34,571 nucleotides of DNA from Burkholderia sp. H160 (lineage in GTDB: Bacteria; Pseudomonadota; Gammaproteobacteria; Burkholderiales; Burkholderiaceae). The translations under genes and the position numbers were made by a program. Every line of letters starts with the position of its first letter. Positions within the stretch are counted from its first letter, which is position 1. Location: the NCBI GenBank assembly GCA_000173575.1, contig ABYL01000073.1, positions 1-34,571 on the forward strand, given 5' to 3'. Below, piece by piece: positions 17,307 to 25,053 of the stretch. The notes beneath the pieces were generated by a model. It was not told where the DNA came from and made no database searches. It saw nothing but the letters and a program-made list of their open reading frames with translations.

Positions 17307-18585
17307 ACGCCGTATACGTGAGGTTTGGGCAAAGGTGAGGTTTTGCGGGACTTCGCTGCCGTGAAGCGCCCGACCGCCCTCGAAAGTCCTTTGCCGGTAT
17401 CGCCCGCACTGAGGTGAGCGCTTTCGGGAGGCTCGCGAGCGTGGTTTTTTGGGGCTGTTTTGGGGCGATTAACCCCCTTGGTGAGCCGGAACGGGAGAAA
17501 ACGGGAAACGAAGGTGAGATTTTACGGGGCGTGGGGGGCCAGTTTGCCGCGTTTTTGAGCATTTACCGGGCTAAGGTGAGGTTTTACGGGAGCGAAGGTG
17601 GATTGCGACGCATCGATTGCCCGAAAGGCTGGCCGGCTGGAACCGCTGGCGATTGGAGAGGTGAGGGGATTCGGGAAGTTGACGAATGGGCCGGATCAGC
17701 AAGCTGGTTTGGCTGGCGAATCCCTCAAAGGTGAGGCTTTTCGGGAAGCTTTGGAGGGTGTTCGGCGCGCTAAGGTGAGGAGATTCGGGATCGAAATGGG
17801 GGCTGTAGGCTGGAAATGCCCGGCTGATGGCGGTTTGCGTATGCGGGTATACCTGGCTTTTGATTGTAAAGGTGAGGCTTTTCGGGAGAGTTGAGACGAG
17901 GAATAGAAAAGTGCTGCGGTGCGAAAAACAGGCTTGAGGTGAGGTTTTACGGGGACCGCAGTCGTTTGCGGGCTAGAGGCAATTGTCGCAAGTTATTGAA
18001 ATCATTGAATTATTACTTGTGAGGCGGCAAAGGTGAGGGTTTTCAGGAGCTCTTTGGACTGATGCGTGGGAGCCTCGGGAAACCCCAAAGGTGAGGCTTT
18101 TCAGGAGGCCTTCTCGGGGAAGGCCGGTCCTGGTGGGGGGGCGAGCGCATGCCATGTTGTACTGGTCGGCGGTGTTACGGTGAGCTTTTTCGGGGGTATC
18201 GAAGCGCTGAGGATTTGCCTGTCGCTCGATCTCCCCGTTGGCAGTAGCTTCGGACGTCGCATGAAGTCGAATTTTGCGCCCCGGGATTCCCCTTTGCCAC
18301 CACCGACCAGGCATTTCATCGATCGATCCCGACTTTGCCGCGCCGATTTCGCGCGACAATCGACGAAACAGTCTCAAGGTCGCACGATAAGGACAACACC
18401 CGCCAGGAGCTCCCTCGTTTACGCAAGGCCTCGAAGAAATCCGCAAAAATATTTGAGGTGAGAAGATTCGGGATCAAATGCTCCCCGGTCCGCTACGGCG
18501 CGAAACTCGCTAGATTCGCCAACGCCGCGACCGGCAAGGAGAGCCCAACCCTGGCGGCATGCAGCCGAGGTGAGGGTTTTCGGGA
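17198..18585 (+). repeat. Main iteron field, consensus AAGGTGAGGNTTTTCGGGA
   Basis: At least fourteen strong direct copies: 17331-17350, 17410-17430, 17511-17529, 17573-17591, 17657-17676, 17727-17746, 17771-17790, 17868-17887, 17934-17954, 18029-18048, 18087-18106, 18175-18195, 18453-18472 and 18567-18585. There is a weaker copy at 17479-17497 and five phased weak copies at 17198-17306. All point toward repA. The fixed parts are GGTGAG and CGGGA/CAGGA; the middle four to five bases vary between TTTT, TTTA and GATT. These are the presumed RepA binding sites, which in iteron replicons both start replication and limit copy number by pairing origins. Confidence 0.92.
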
Positions 18586-18620
18586 GTGGCTCGAGGTGAG
18601 TCGCGCTCCGTAAACTGGCT

Positions 18621-18636
18621 TCACCGGCAACGGTGA
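18621..18636. promoter_or_regulatory. Half-iteron dyad operator upstream of repA
   Basis: TCACCG (18621-18626) and CGGTGA (18631-18636) form a perfect inverted repeat around GCAA. Each arm is the GGTGA half of an iteron. It lies just upstream of the candidate -35 box at 18648. A lone reverse half-iteron (CTCCTCACC, 18691-18699) follows between promoter and start codon. In iteron plasmids such dyads bind initiator dimers and repress rep transcription. Confidence 0.55.
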
Positions 18637-18647
18637 GATGGGCACTA

Positions 18648-18676
18648 TAGACGCGTATCACCGCAGCCGGTATGCT
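18648..18676 (+). promoter_or_regulatory. Candidate repA promoter
   Basis: TAGACG (18648-18653) and TATGCT (18671-18676) are separated by 17 bp. Each matches four of six consensus bases. Transcription would start near 18683, giving a short leader to the ATG at 18707. Confidence 0.4.
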
Positions 18677-18706
18677 CTCGCGAAATCCCCCTCCTCACCC
18701 CGACGC

Positions 18707-20056
18707 ATGGCCACGAAGCGCGCGAAAAAGACCGATGTTGTCAGCCCGAGCTCGGCTGAGCTGCGCAAAGCCGTCGAGGCGATCGCGATCCAGCCCAAGA
18801 GCGGCAAGATCACACTGCTCACACGCAAGCTGTTTAACGTGCTGCTCGCGGTCGCCCAGCAGGCCGATGAGTCGGGCGACACCTATCGGGCGCTGCTGTC
18901 CGACATCGTCGCCAATTCCGCGTTCGATTCCAATGACACCGCGCTCGTCAAGGAGCACCTGCGCCGCATGGTGTCGGTGCAGGTCGAATGGAGCACCGGC
19001 ACGTCGAGTCAGAAGCCAGGCCGCAAGTGGGGTATTTCGACGCTGATCGCGGACGCGGAAATTCTCGAAGATCCGACCACGCGCCGCGTCTGGGTCGAGT
19101 TTTCGTTTGCGCCGAAGATCAAGAAGAAGCTGCTCGATCCGGTCCAGTATGCGCGGCTGAGTCTGCAGTTCCAGAGCCAGTTGCGCAGCAGCGCGGGCCT
19201 CGCGCTCTACGAGATCTGCGTGCGCTACCTGACCAACCCGAGTCATCTGACGATGCGCGAGACCTGGGAATGGTGGCGGCCGATCCTGTCGGGCACGCCG
19301 GACACCGAAGCCGGCGACGAAGCGAAGCGCGAGTACAAGTATTTCAAGCGCGATTACCTGCGCCCGGCCATCGCCGAGGTCAACGCGGTCACGAACATTT
19401 TTGTCGAGCTGATCGAGCATCGCGAGGGTCGGCGCGTCGCCGAAATCCAGTTCCGCGTGACCGAGCGCAAGCAGCCGATGCTCGCGCTCGACGAACATCC
19501 GAACGTGTTCGACAGCACGCTCGTCGACCGGATGGTGAAGATCGGCATTCCGCTCAAGGAAGCGCAGACGCTTTACGCGGACAGCGAGGAGAACCGGATC
19601 CGCGCCGCGCTGCAGATGACCGAGCAGCGTATGCGCAGCACGTCGCTGCCGCCGGTGCGCAGTGCGCCGGCGCTATTCAAGGACGCGTTGAAGAAAGGCT
19701 ATGCGCCGCCGGTTGAAGCGCTTCCATCGGGTGGTGGCGCAAGCAAGGCCGCGGCGACGCCGGCCGACGATCTGAAGGCGCGCCTGCTTGGCGAATACTC
19801 GGCTTACCGTCGCAAGCAGGCCTACGAGCTATACAACGAACAGGGCGAGTCGGAGCGCGATATTGCGCGGCAGTCGTTCGAGGAAGAGGAATTGCCGGGG
19901 CTCGGCACGCACATGCGCGACGACTGGCGGCGTCGCGGGCTCGACTCGAAGATCGTCGAAACGGCTTTCTTCGACTGGCTCGCGCGCAGAACCTGGGGCG
20001 AACCGACCGATGGCGATCTGCTCGCCTTTACGCTGAGCCAGTCGCGCGCAGCCTGA
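18707..20056 (+). CDS. Replication initiator protein (RepA-type)
   Basis: 449 residues from the ATG at 18707. An upstream in-frame ATG at 18638 would add 23 residues, but it lies upstream of the likely promoter and directly abuts an operator arm. Neither start has a good ribosome site. The body has the two winged-helix pattern of plasmid Rep proteins: SGKITLLTRKLFNVLLAVAQ (about 30), RSSAGLALYEICVRYLTNPS near 161, and FKRDYLRPAIAEVNAVTNIF near 213 followed by EFREG-type strands (AEIQFRV). This initiator should bind the upstream iterons, melt the AT-rich region and load the helicase. It is convergent with parB and shares a terminator with it. Proteins of this sort initiate secondary chromosomes in Burkholderia. 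Confidence 0.92.
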   Translation: MATKRAKKTDVVSPSSAELRKAVEAIAIQPKSGKITLLTRKLFNVLLAVAQQADESGDTYRALLSDIVANSAFDSNDTALVKEHLRRMVSVQVEWSTGTSSQKPGRKWGISTLIADAEILEDPTTRRVWVEFSFAPKIKKKLLDPVQYARLSLQFQSQLRSSAGLALYEICVRYLTNPSHLTMRETWEWWRPILSGTPDTEAGDEAKREYKYFKRDYLRPAIAEVNAVTNIFVELIEHREGRRVAEIQFRVTERKQPMLALDEHPNVFDSTLVDRMVKIGIPLKEAQTLYADSEENRIRAALQMTEQRMRSTSLPPVRSAPALFKDALKKGYAPPVEALPSGGGASKAAATPADDLKARLLGEYSAYRRKQAYELYNEQGESERDIARQSFEEEELPGLGTHMRDDWRRRGLDSKIVETAFFDWLARRTWGEPTDGDLLAFTLSQSRAA

Positions 20057-20084
20057 CGGTTCCTGAGCGGTCTTTAAAATCGAA

Positions 20085-20108
20085 GGGGCGGCGCACGCGC
20101 ACCGCCCC
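20085..20108. terminator. Terminator between repA and parB
   Basis: GGGGCGG (20085-20091) pairs with CCGCCCC (20102-20108). Read on the minus strand it is followed by TTCGATTTTAAA, giving a Rho-independent terminator for parB. On the plus strand it has no T-run, so it works mainly for the parAB transcript. Confidence 0.75.
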
Positions 20109-20115
20109 TCACGTC

Positions 20116-21171
20116 TTACTTCAGCATCTTCTCAATCTGCCGCAGGATGTCGTCGCGCTTTTCGCGCGTTAGGCCCTTCAGGCGCAACTCGAGCCGGTCG
20201 TCCCCGTAGGACTTCAGGTCACCCACCGACACCCCCTCAAGCTTGATTTCCAAACGTTGCGCGTAGCGCTGCCGGCCCGCCGGTTTGGCGGTTTCCTGCG
20301 CGCTCGCTCGGCCTTTGACGATGTCGGCGACCTGGCGTGTGCTCAGATCGTCGGAAAGAATCCGGTTGATCAGCCTCAGCGTCGCATCCGCGCCGCGGGC
20401 CGTGTGATAGCGGCCCACCTGATACGCCATGTTCGAGCCGAAGCGGTCGGGGCGCGCGACCATCTCCTGCATCACGGCTTCCGGCAGCTTGGCGATGGAC
20501 AGCGCGACCGCGACCGTCGATTCGTCGAGCCCGAGATGTTCGGCCAGTTCCTTCTGGCTCTGGAAATGCCGCTCGTCGAGAAAGCGTCGCCAGACGACCG
20601 CATTGTCGAACACCGTCTGCGAGTCGCGCTGCACGTTGAGGTCATAGCCGAGCTTGTAGCTCTGGATGCCGATCGGCAGATCGATGACGATCGCTTTCAC
20701 CGACTCCTTGTTTGCTTCTTTCAGCGCACGGACACGTCGGCCGCCGTCACTGACGAAGTAGGTGCCAGGGTTGTCGTAGTCGGGAATGACGTGAATCGCC
20801 TGCTGCTGCCCCTGCTTCGCGAGGTTGACGGCGAGTTCGGCAATCGACGACTTCACATAGAAGTACCGTGGATTGAACGGGCTCGGCTTGATGGTTTTGA
20901 GCGCCAGCTCGATGACCTGGCCCGGACGATAGCCATGTTCGAGCCGCCATGCGCGGTAGGCCGCCGATTCATCGACCGGATCGGCGATCTCGGCGTCCTG
21001 CAAACGCGCCGGCACGACGGCCTGAATCGTACGCCCGGCGATAGGGGGCGTTTTTGCTTCGTTTGTGACCAGACCGTCGATCGCATTCAGACGGTCGAGC
21101 GCCGTGCGCTTTTCGCTGCTGGTCGTGTCAGGACGGGCTTGAAAGCCTTTGGCGAACTGGGACGGTTTCAT
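20116..21171 (-). CDS. parB: ParB-type chromosome partition protein
   Basis: 351 residues. AGGA lies about seven bases before the ATG. The N-terminal part has the ParB/Spo0J CTPase-type region: GQVIELALKTIKPSPFNPR near 80, VNLAKQGQQQAIHVIPDY, then SDGGRRVRALKEAN (in place of the usual GERRxRA). The central helix-turn-helix SQKELAEHLGLDESTVAVAL (about 197-220) binds parS. A C-terminal Lys/Arg-rich dimerisation domain ends at LRQIEKMLK. It is second in the parA-parB operon, with a parS site in the short gap between the genes. It loads at the four parS copies and links the origin to ParA. Confidence 0.93.
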   Translation of the reverse strand: MKPSQFAKGFQARPDTTSSEKRTALDRLNAIDGLVTNEAKTPPIAGRTIQAVVPARLQDAEIADPVDESAAYRAWRLEHGYRPGQVIELALKTIKPSPFNPRYFYVKSSIAELAVNLAKQGQQQAIHVIPDYDNPGTYFVSDGGRRVRALKEANKESVKAIVIDLPIGIQSYKLGYDLNVQRDSQTVFDNAVVWRRFLDERHFQSQKELAEHLGLDESTVAVALSIAKLPEAVMQEMVARPDRFGSNMAYQVGRYHTARGADATLRLINRILSDDLSTRQVADIVKGRASAQETAKPAGRQRYAQRLEIKLEGVSVGDLKSYGDDRLELRLKGLTREKRDDILRQIEKMLK

Positions 21172-21180
21172 TCAGGGTCC

Positions 21181-21194
21181 TTTATGCGCATAAA
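21181..21194. promoter_or_regulatory. parS site 1, between parA and parB
   Basis: TTTATGCGCATAAA is a perfect 14-bp palindrome in the 24-bp gap between the parA stop and parB start. It lies just upstream of the parB ribosome site, so ParB bound here could hinder translation-coupled transcription of its own gene. Confidence 0.88.
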
Positions 21195-21195
21195 T

Positions 21196-21858
21196 TCACG
21201 GGAGCAAGGCGGCGATCTCATTGGCGCACGCCCGTACTTCGAGCGCGGCGAGCTTGGCGCCGCGGTCGTTCATCTGGAGCACCGTTTGTCCTAACGCCAT
21301 CGCCTGTTTGTAGGCTTCGCGCGTCGGAATCTGGGTTTTGAGTAGAGGGAAGCCGAGTTCCTCCAGCGCGCGCTTGAGTTCGCGCGTCAGCATCCGCTTC
21401 TCTTCAGTCTTGTTGAGCAGGAACACCGCACGCAGGTCTTCGTTCATGACCTGGGCTTGCTGTACCAGCTTGACGAGACCGATGCTCGACCAGTAATCGG
21501 CGGGGGACGACGAGGTTGGAATCACCGCGACGCTCGCTGCGAGCAGGACGACGCCGGAGACTTTTTCGGTGATCGAGGGCGGGCAGTCGACGACGATGAT
21601 GTCGTAGTCAGCCACGAACTTCCTGATCTCGCGATGGATCTGGCTGCCTGCTTCGGACAGATTGACGACTGCGAATGGAATGCCGACGTCGCCGTCGGAA
21701 GCTGCGCTGGCCCAATGAATGAGGGTGTTCTGGCCATCCGCGTCGACGACGAGAACGCGTTTGCCTTTCTCGTGAAATGCAGCGCCGAGATGCATCGCGA
21801 TGGTGCTCTTCCCGACTCCGCCTTTCTGCTGTGTTACCGCGATGATTTCTGCCGCCAA
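21196..21858 (-). CDS. parA: ParA-type partition ATPase
   Basis: 220 residues from a TTG start, chosen because AGGAGGTG lies a few bases upstream. The deviant Walker A motif QQKGGVGKST is at residues 10-19, Walker A' follows near VLVVDADGQ, and Walker B is at IIVVDCPPS. It is a short ParA without an N-terminal helix-turn-helix (type Ib-like in length), yet it pairs with a large ParB of the chromosomal type. It forms a nucleotide-dependent gradient on the nucleoid that moves ParB-parS complexes. It is the first gene of parAB, and its promoter carries a long inverted repeat (see 21889-21947). Confidence 0.94.
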   Translation of the reverse strand: MAAEIIAVTQQKGGVGKSTIAMHLGAAFHEKGKRVLVVDADGQNTLIHWASAASDGDVGIPFAVVNLSEAGSQIHREIRKFVADYDIIVVDCPPSITEKVSGVVLLAASVAVIPTSSSPADYWSSIGLVKLVQQAQVMNEDLRAVFLLNKTEEKRMLTRELKRALEELGFPLLKTQIPTREAYKQAMALGQTVLQMNDRGAKLAALEVRACANEIAALLP

Positions 21859-21888
21859 ATTTCACCTCCTCTTTTTAGACGCAAATGG

Positions 21889-21947
21889 ATTTTACCTGGT
21901 TGAATTGCTATTTCAAATGATTTGAGTAAGCGAAATTTTGAAATAGC
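21889..21947 (-). promoter_or_regulatory. parAB promoter with 11-bp inverted repeat
   Basis: On the minus strand TTGAAA (21916-21911) and TAAAAT (21894-21889), 16 bp apart, make a good sigma-70 promoter for parA. GCTATTTCAAA (21907-21917) and TTTGAAATAGC (21937-21947) are perfect inverted arms with a 19-bp spacer, and one arm overlaps the -35 box. CAAATGATTTG (21914-21924) is a further small palindrome. This is a likely operator for autoregulation. Confidence 0.55.
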
Positions 21948-21960
21948 CATTCGGCAAAGG

Positions 21961-21976
21961 GTTTATGCGCATAAAG
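21961..21976. promoter_or_regulatory. parS site 2
   Basis: GTTTATGCGCATAAAG, with the 14-bp palindromic core intact, lies just upstream of the parA promoter region. Confidence 0.88.
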
Positions 21977-22170
21977 AGGCATCGGAGGAGGACCACGGGT
22001 CCTTCGCGACACGCGAACAAGCGCGGTTGCTGATCGCTGTTGGTCAATGGGGAAGGCGGCGGTATGACTGGTCGTGGACCGCGTGTTCAGTCGCCGGCGA
22101 CTGTTTGCGATTCTCGGGCTGATCCGATGGGAAATGGAGCGAGCACATCTGAGAGATCAAGATGGCCCGA

Positions 22171-22186
22171 CTTTATGCGCATAAAG
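22171..22186. promoter_or_regulatory. parS site 3
   Basis: CTTTATGCGCATAAAG is a perfect 16-bp palindrome. Confidence 0.88.
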
Positions 22187-22404
22187 TTCGCGTGATAACC
22201 GGCGCAGAGAGGGCCTTCGCCGCGGACTCGTCCGACTCCGCTGCTCGTCGAACCTGGCGGTGAACGGCAAACGTGTCGTCGGCGCCTCACGCGACTTGCG
22301 CATCAAGGTTGTCTGTTTCGCCTTCGCGTGAGCGAATTGCAAGCGCCGCTAGATCTCAGGCCTAGAACGGCAAGCGGTTCCCGTTCGCCTCGAAAGCAGC
22401 GTCG

Positions 22405-22420
22405 GTTTATGCGCATAAAC
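22405..22420. promoter_or_regulatory. parS site 4
   Basis: GTTTATGCGCATAAAC is a perfect 16-bp palindrome. It is the outermost copy, about 1.2 kb from site 1. Confidence 0.9.
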
Positions 22421-22561
22421 CGCTACGCCTAAACGACCGTTCAAACAACGAGCATGGAGTACAGTCATCCAGCGCCACACCATCGCGTCACCCGCTAGAA
22501 TCCCCAACCCTCACCACCATCACCACGACAACCTTCAACGGCACACGCCCTGAAACCAACA

Positions 22562-22921
22562 ATGATCACCATCTACCACAACCCCCGCTGCTCCAAATCG
22601 CGCGCCACTTGCGAACTCGTCGCGCGCACCTACAACTCGGCAAACGAAGCGACTGAAATCGTCGAATATCTGAAGAAGCCGCTCAGCGTCGCAGAGCTCA
22701 AGACTCTCAACGCTCAGCTTGGCTGTCCCGTCCGCGAAATGATCCGCGACACCGAAGCCGAATATAAAGAACTCAATCTTGCCGATCCGGCGCTGACGGA
22801 CGCCCAGCTTTACGATGCATTGGCAAAGCACCCGATACTGCTGCAGCGTCCGATCGTCGTCAGAAACGGGCGTGCCGTCATCGGTCGCCCACCGGAAAAT
22901 GTCGCCGCGCTCTTTGCCTGA
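22562..22921 (+). CDS. arsC: ArsC-family reductase
   Basis: 119 residues, near the family length. The N-terminal thioredoxin-like strand carries MITIYHNPRCSKSR, with the catalytic Cys11 of glutaredoxin-coupled arsenate reductases. It continues with VEYLKKPLSVAEL, MIRDTEAEYKEL and HPILLQRPIVVRNGRAVIGR; the last segment contains the RPIVV arginine of the ArsC fold. The reaction would be arsenate to arsenite in the cytosol. No arsenite pump or ArsR is adjacent, so the physiological substrate is not certain. A GTCTGC/GCAGAC hairpin (22950-22964) lies between this gene and the convergent next gene. Confidence 0.9.
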   Translation: MITIYHNPRCSKSRATCELVARTYNSANEATEIVEYLKKPLSVAELKTLNAQLGCPVREMIRDTEAEYKELNLADPALTDAQLYDALAKHPILLQRPIVVRNGRAVIGRPPENVAALFA

Positions 22922-22977
22922 TCGGGCGGCTGTCGAAGTAAAACGCGAGGTCTGCAACGCAGACTGAAAGTACTGCG

Positions 22978-23961
22978 CTAGGCCTTGCCCGTCAGCGCAG
23001 CATCCCGGGTGACGATCTTGGTCGGGATCAGGTGCAGCTCGGCGAACGTATCCGCGATGCGCTGTTGTTCCGCAAGCACGTTCGCATCGACGGGCTTGTA
23101 GACATGCGCGTAATGGTGCAATCCTGATTCGATCACGCTCGCGTCGAGCCCCTGAATCGGCGCGAGTTGTGCGGCGGCCTCGCTGTAATGACCGCGTACC
23201 CACTCCCCTTCCTTGCCGGCTTCATCGATCACGATCGCAAGTACTTCGCCGTTCTGTTGCGCGAATGGCCGTGCGCTCAGAAAGAACTGGTGGTGACTCA
23301 CGATACCGTCGGCATCGGCAAGCAGCCGCGCGTTCGTTTGCCGTTTCGCGGCTTCGAGGAACGGATCCCAGATCGCCCACGCATCCACCGCACCGCGCTC
23401 GAAGGCCGCGCGCGCATCGGCGGGCGGCAGGTACACGGGTTGAACCTCGCTGAACTTCACGCCGTTCTTCTGCAACGCGGCGACCAGAAACCAGTGCACA
23501 TCCGAGCCCTTGTTCAGCGCAATTTTCTTTCCCTTCAGATCGGCCAATGTCCTGATTGGCGCATCCGGATGCACGAGGATGCCTTCGGCGTGCGGAGTCG
23601 GAATTTCATATGCGGTATAGACGAAATTTGCCCCCGCGGCCTGTGCGAACACTGGCGGCGCTTCGCCAACATAGCCAAAGTCGATCGCCCCGACGTTGAG
23701 CCCTTCCAGCAATTGCGGCCCAGCCGGAAACTCGGTCCATTTGACAGCAATGCCGAGTGGCGCAAGCCGCTTTTCGAGCGTGCCGTGCGCTTTTAGCAAT
23801 ACCAGCGTGCTCGCGGCTTTCTGATATCCGATGCGAAGTTCTTTTGCATGTTCATCGGCGGCAAATGCGGTGGCGGAGAAACCGGGCAACGCGGCAGCGG
23901 CCAGCGTTGCGCCTATGTTGGCAAGAAACGTGCGGCGTGACGGCAGCGGATCACGGGACAT
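22978..23961 (-). CDS. Aliphatic sulfonate/taurine-type ABC transporter substrate-binding protein
   Basis: 327 residues from the ATG at 23961; an upstream frame extension lacks a signal sequence. The N-terminus SRRTFLANIGATLAAAALPG is a Tat-type signal (twin Arg, then a hydrophobic core), cleaved near AFAA, so the protein is exported folded to the periplasm. The mature protein has the SsuA/NMT1 signature: LRIGYQKAASTLVLLKAHG, WTEFPAGPQLLEGLNVGAID, DLKGKKIALNKGSDVHWFLV and AVDAWAIWDPFLEAA. It should deliver alkanesulfonates to an SsuBC-type importer. No permease or ATPase genes are adjacent, so the transporter partners must lie elsewhere. Confidence 0.9.
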   Translation of the reverse strand: MSRDPLPSRRTFLANIGATLAAAALPGFSATAFAADEHAKELRIGYQKAASTLVLLKAHGTLEKRLAPLGIAVKWTEFPAGPQLLEGLNVGAIDFGYVGEAPPVFAQAAGANFVYTAYEIPTPHAEGILVHPDAPIRTLADLKGKKIALNKGSDVHWFLVAALQKNGVKFSEVQPVYLPPADARAAFERGAVDAWAIWDPFLEAAKRQTNARLLADADGIVSHHQFFLSARPFAQQNGEVLAIVIDEAGKEGEWVRGHYSEAAAQLAPIQGLDASVIESGLHHYAHVYKPVDANVLAEQQRIADTFAELHLIPTKIVTRDAALTGKA

Positions 23962-24251
23962 GAGAATACTCGTCGAAAAAGAATATGACGGACGCCAGAA
24001 GATGGTCCGATTGGCTCCGACGATAATTCGTCTGCCCGCCTGGACGAACCGATAAATTCGCATAAGCAAATCATGCAGGCGTGACGAAGCATTCCCGGTG
24101 TTCTTCTGCCACTTGAACGACGCCGCCTTCTGGATGGAGCGCGAATACTTCGGACTCCAACTGAAACACATCGCTCGCGAAACATCCGGCGCGTGCCGAC
24201 GCGAAAAGGCCGCAAAGCTTCAAAAGCCATGCCCTTCGCCACCCCGACGCA

Positions 24252-24458
24252 TCACTCGTCGCCGTTCACCGCCCCATCCACAGCCGTCACCCCGCTCGCT
24301 ACATGCGCCGCGACCCGCAGCAAGCGGATCTGTTTGCGATAGTTCCGGCATCCGCTGCAAGTCGGCAGATGCAGCCGGATCGCGAGCCATTCGCTGGTCG
24401 ACAGCGACCGGTCGAGTGCATCGGATAGCAGCCGCGTGATGTCCTTACACTTCCCCAT
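24252..24458 (-). CDS. Small zinc-finger (ZAS-type) anti-sigma-like protein
   Basis: 68 residues from the ATG at 24458, which has GAGG six bases upstream (the ATG at 24464 abuts it). HLPTCSGCR gives the H-x3-C-x2-C motif (His30, Cys34, Cys37) of zinc-binding anti-sigma factors. There is no membrane helix, so it would be a soluble partner. It overlaps the end of the sigma factor gene by 14 bp, implying translational coupling and a 1:1 pair. Inhibition of the sigma factor is inferred from context. The redox- or metal-sensing type is not decidable. Confidence 0.8.
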   Translation of the reverse strand: MGKCKDITRLLSDALDRSLSTSEWLAIRLHLPTCSGCRNYRKQIRLLRVAAHVASGVTAVDGAVNGDE

Positions 24459-25053
24459 TCGCATCCTCGCTGGATAGGCCTTTTTCGCTCAGGCACGTGC
24501 GCAGCCGCAGCCGCGCGCGATAGATCAGTACGCTGCAATGATTCGCATTGATCTGCAGTTCGGCGCAGATCGCCGCGATGTCGAGGTCGAGAAACTCGCG
24601 CATCATGAACACACGTCCGATGTGCTCGGGCAGATGCTCGAGGCACATCTCGAACAGCGTCCAGAACTGCTGCTGACGCAACGCGGTTTCGGGCGTCGGC
24701 CACGGACGCGGTTTGGTTTCGCGCGACCAGTGGCCGTTCTCCTTGAAGAGTTCCCGATCGAGCAGCGACTCGTCGTCGAGTTCGGCTTCGAGCGCCGACA
24801 GATTGACCGTGCGCTGTCGCGCGCGCAGCGTGTCGACGAGCTTGTGGCGCAGGATGCCGAACACCCAGGTCTTATGTTCCGACTGCGCGGCGAAGCGCCC
24901 GGCCTGTGTCCACGCGGCGGTCAGCGCTTCCTGCACGGCGTCCTCGGCGGCCGCGGCATCGCGCAATTGCAGACGGGCGAAGCGTACGAGGTCGCGCCGC
25001 AATTGCGCGAGATAGATGGGATCGTCGAGCGAGGGGCCGCCTGGCTGCGTCAC
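24445..25053 (-). CDS. ECF-type sigma-70 factor
   Basis: 202 residues from a GTG at 25053, which has GGAG six bases upstream. An ATG at 25209 would add 52 low-complexity residues and lacks a ribosome site. Region 2 reads LVRFARLQLRDAAAAEDAVQEALTAAW, then KTWVFGILRHKLVDTLR (about 20-80). Region 4 reads LEHLPEHIGRVFMMREFLDL, then ELQINANHCSVLIYRARLRLR (about 135-190). A longer linker than usual separates them. The zinc-finger gene overlaps its end. The regulon is unknown, and no ECF promoter is obvious close by. Confidence 0.9.
   Translation of the reverse strand: MTQPGGPSLDDPIYLAQLRRDLVRFARLQLRDAAAAEDAVQEALTAAWTQAGRFAAQSEHKTWVFGILRHKLVDTLRARQRTVNLSALEAELDDESLLDRELFKENGHWSRETKPRPWPTPETALRQQQFWTLFEMCLEHLPEHIGRVFMMREFLDLDIAAICAELQINANHCSVLIYRARLRLRTCLSEKGLSSEDANGEV

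Larger units (their letters stand above)
16812..18706. other. Replication origin region of the replicon (iteron type)
   Basis: About 1.9 kb with no gene between the divergent kfrA-like and repA genes. It holds the main iteron field (17198-18585), two AT-rich stretches (about 16950-17020 and 17101-17160, roughly one third G+C by hand count), an inverted repeat CTAATA/TATTAG at 16981-17000, at least nine GTWWAC hexamers, and the repA promoter with a half-iteron dyad. Frames crossing it are interrupted and lack ribosome sites. No clear DnaA box was found here. The call rests on the adjacent initiator gene and the iterons. Confidence 0.85.
21977..22561. other. Centromere-like region without a gene
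   Basis: About 585 bp between parA and the arsC-like gene. Two more parS copies lie here (22171, 22405), and with 21961 they form a cluster with spacings of 210 and 234 bp. Short frames lack ribosome sites. I see no iteron or DnaA box in it. Confidence 0.6.

Noticed and set aside
18638-18706. Longer repA start at the ATG at 18638
   Set aside because: This ATG directly abuts an operator arm with no ribosome-site spacing and precedes the likely promoter. The added 23 residues are not Rep-like.
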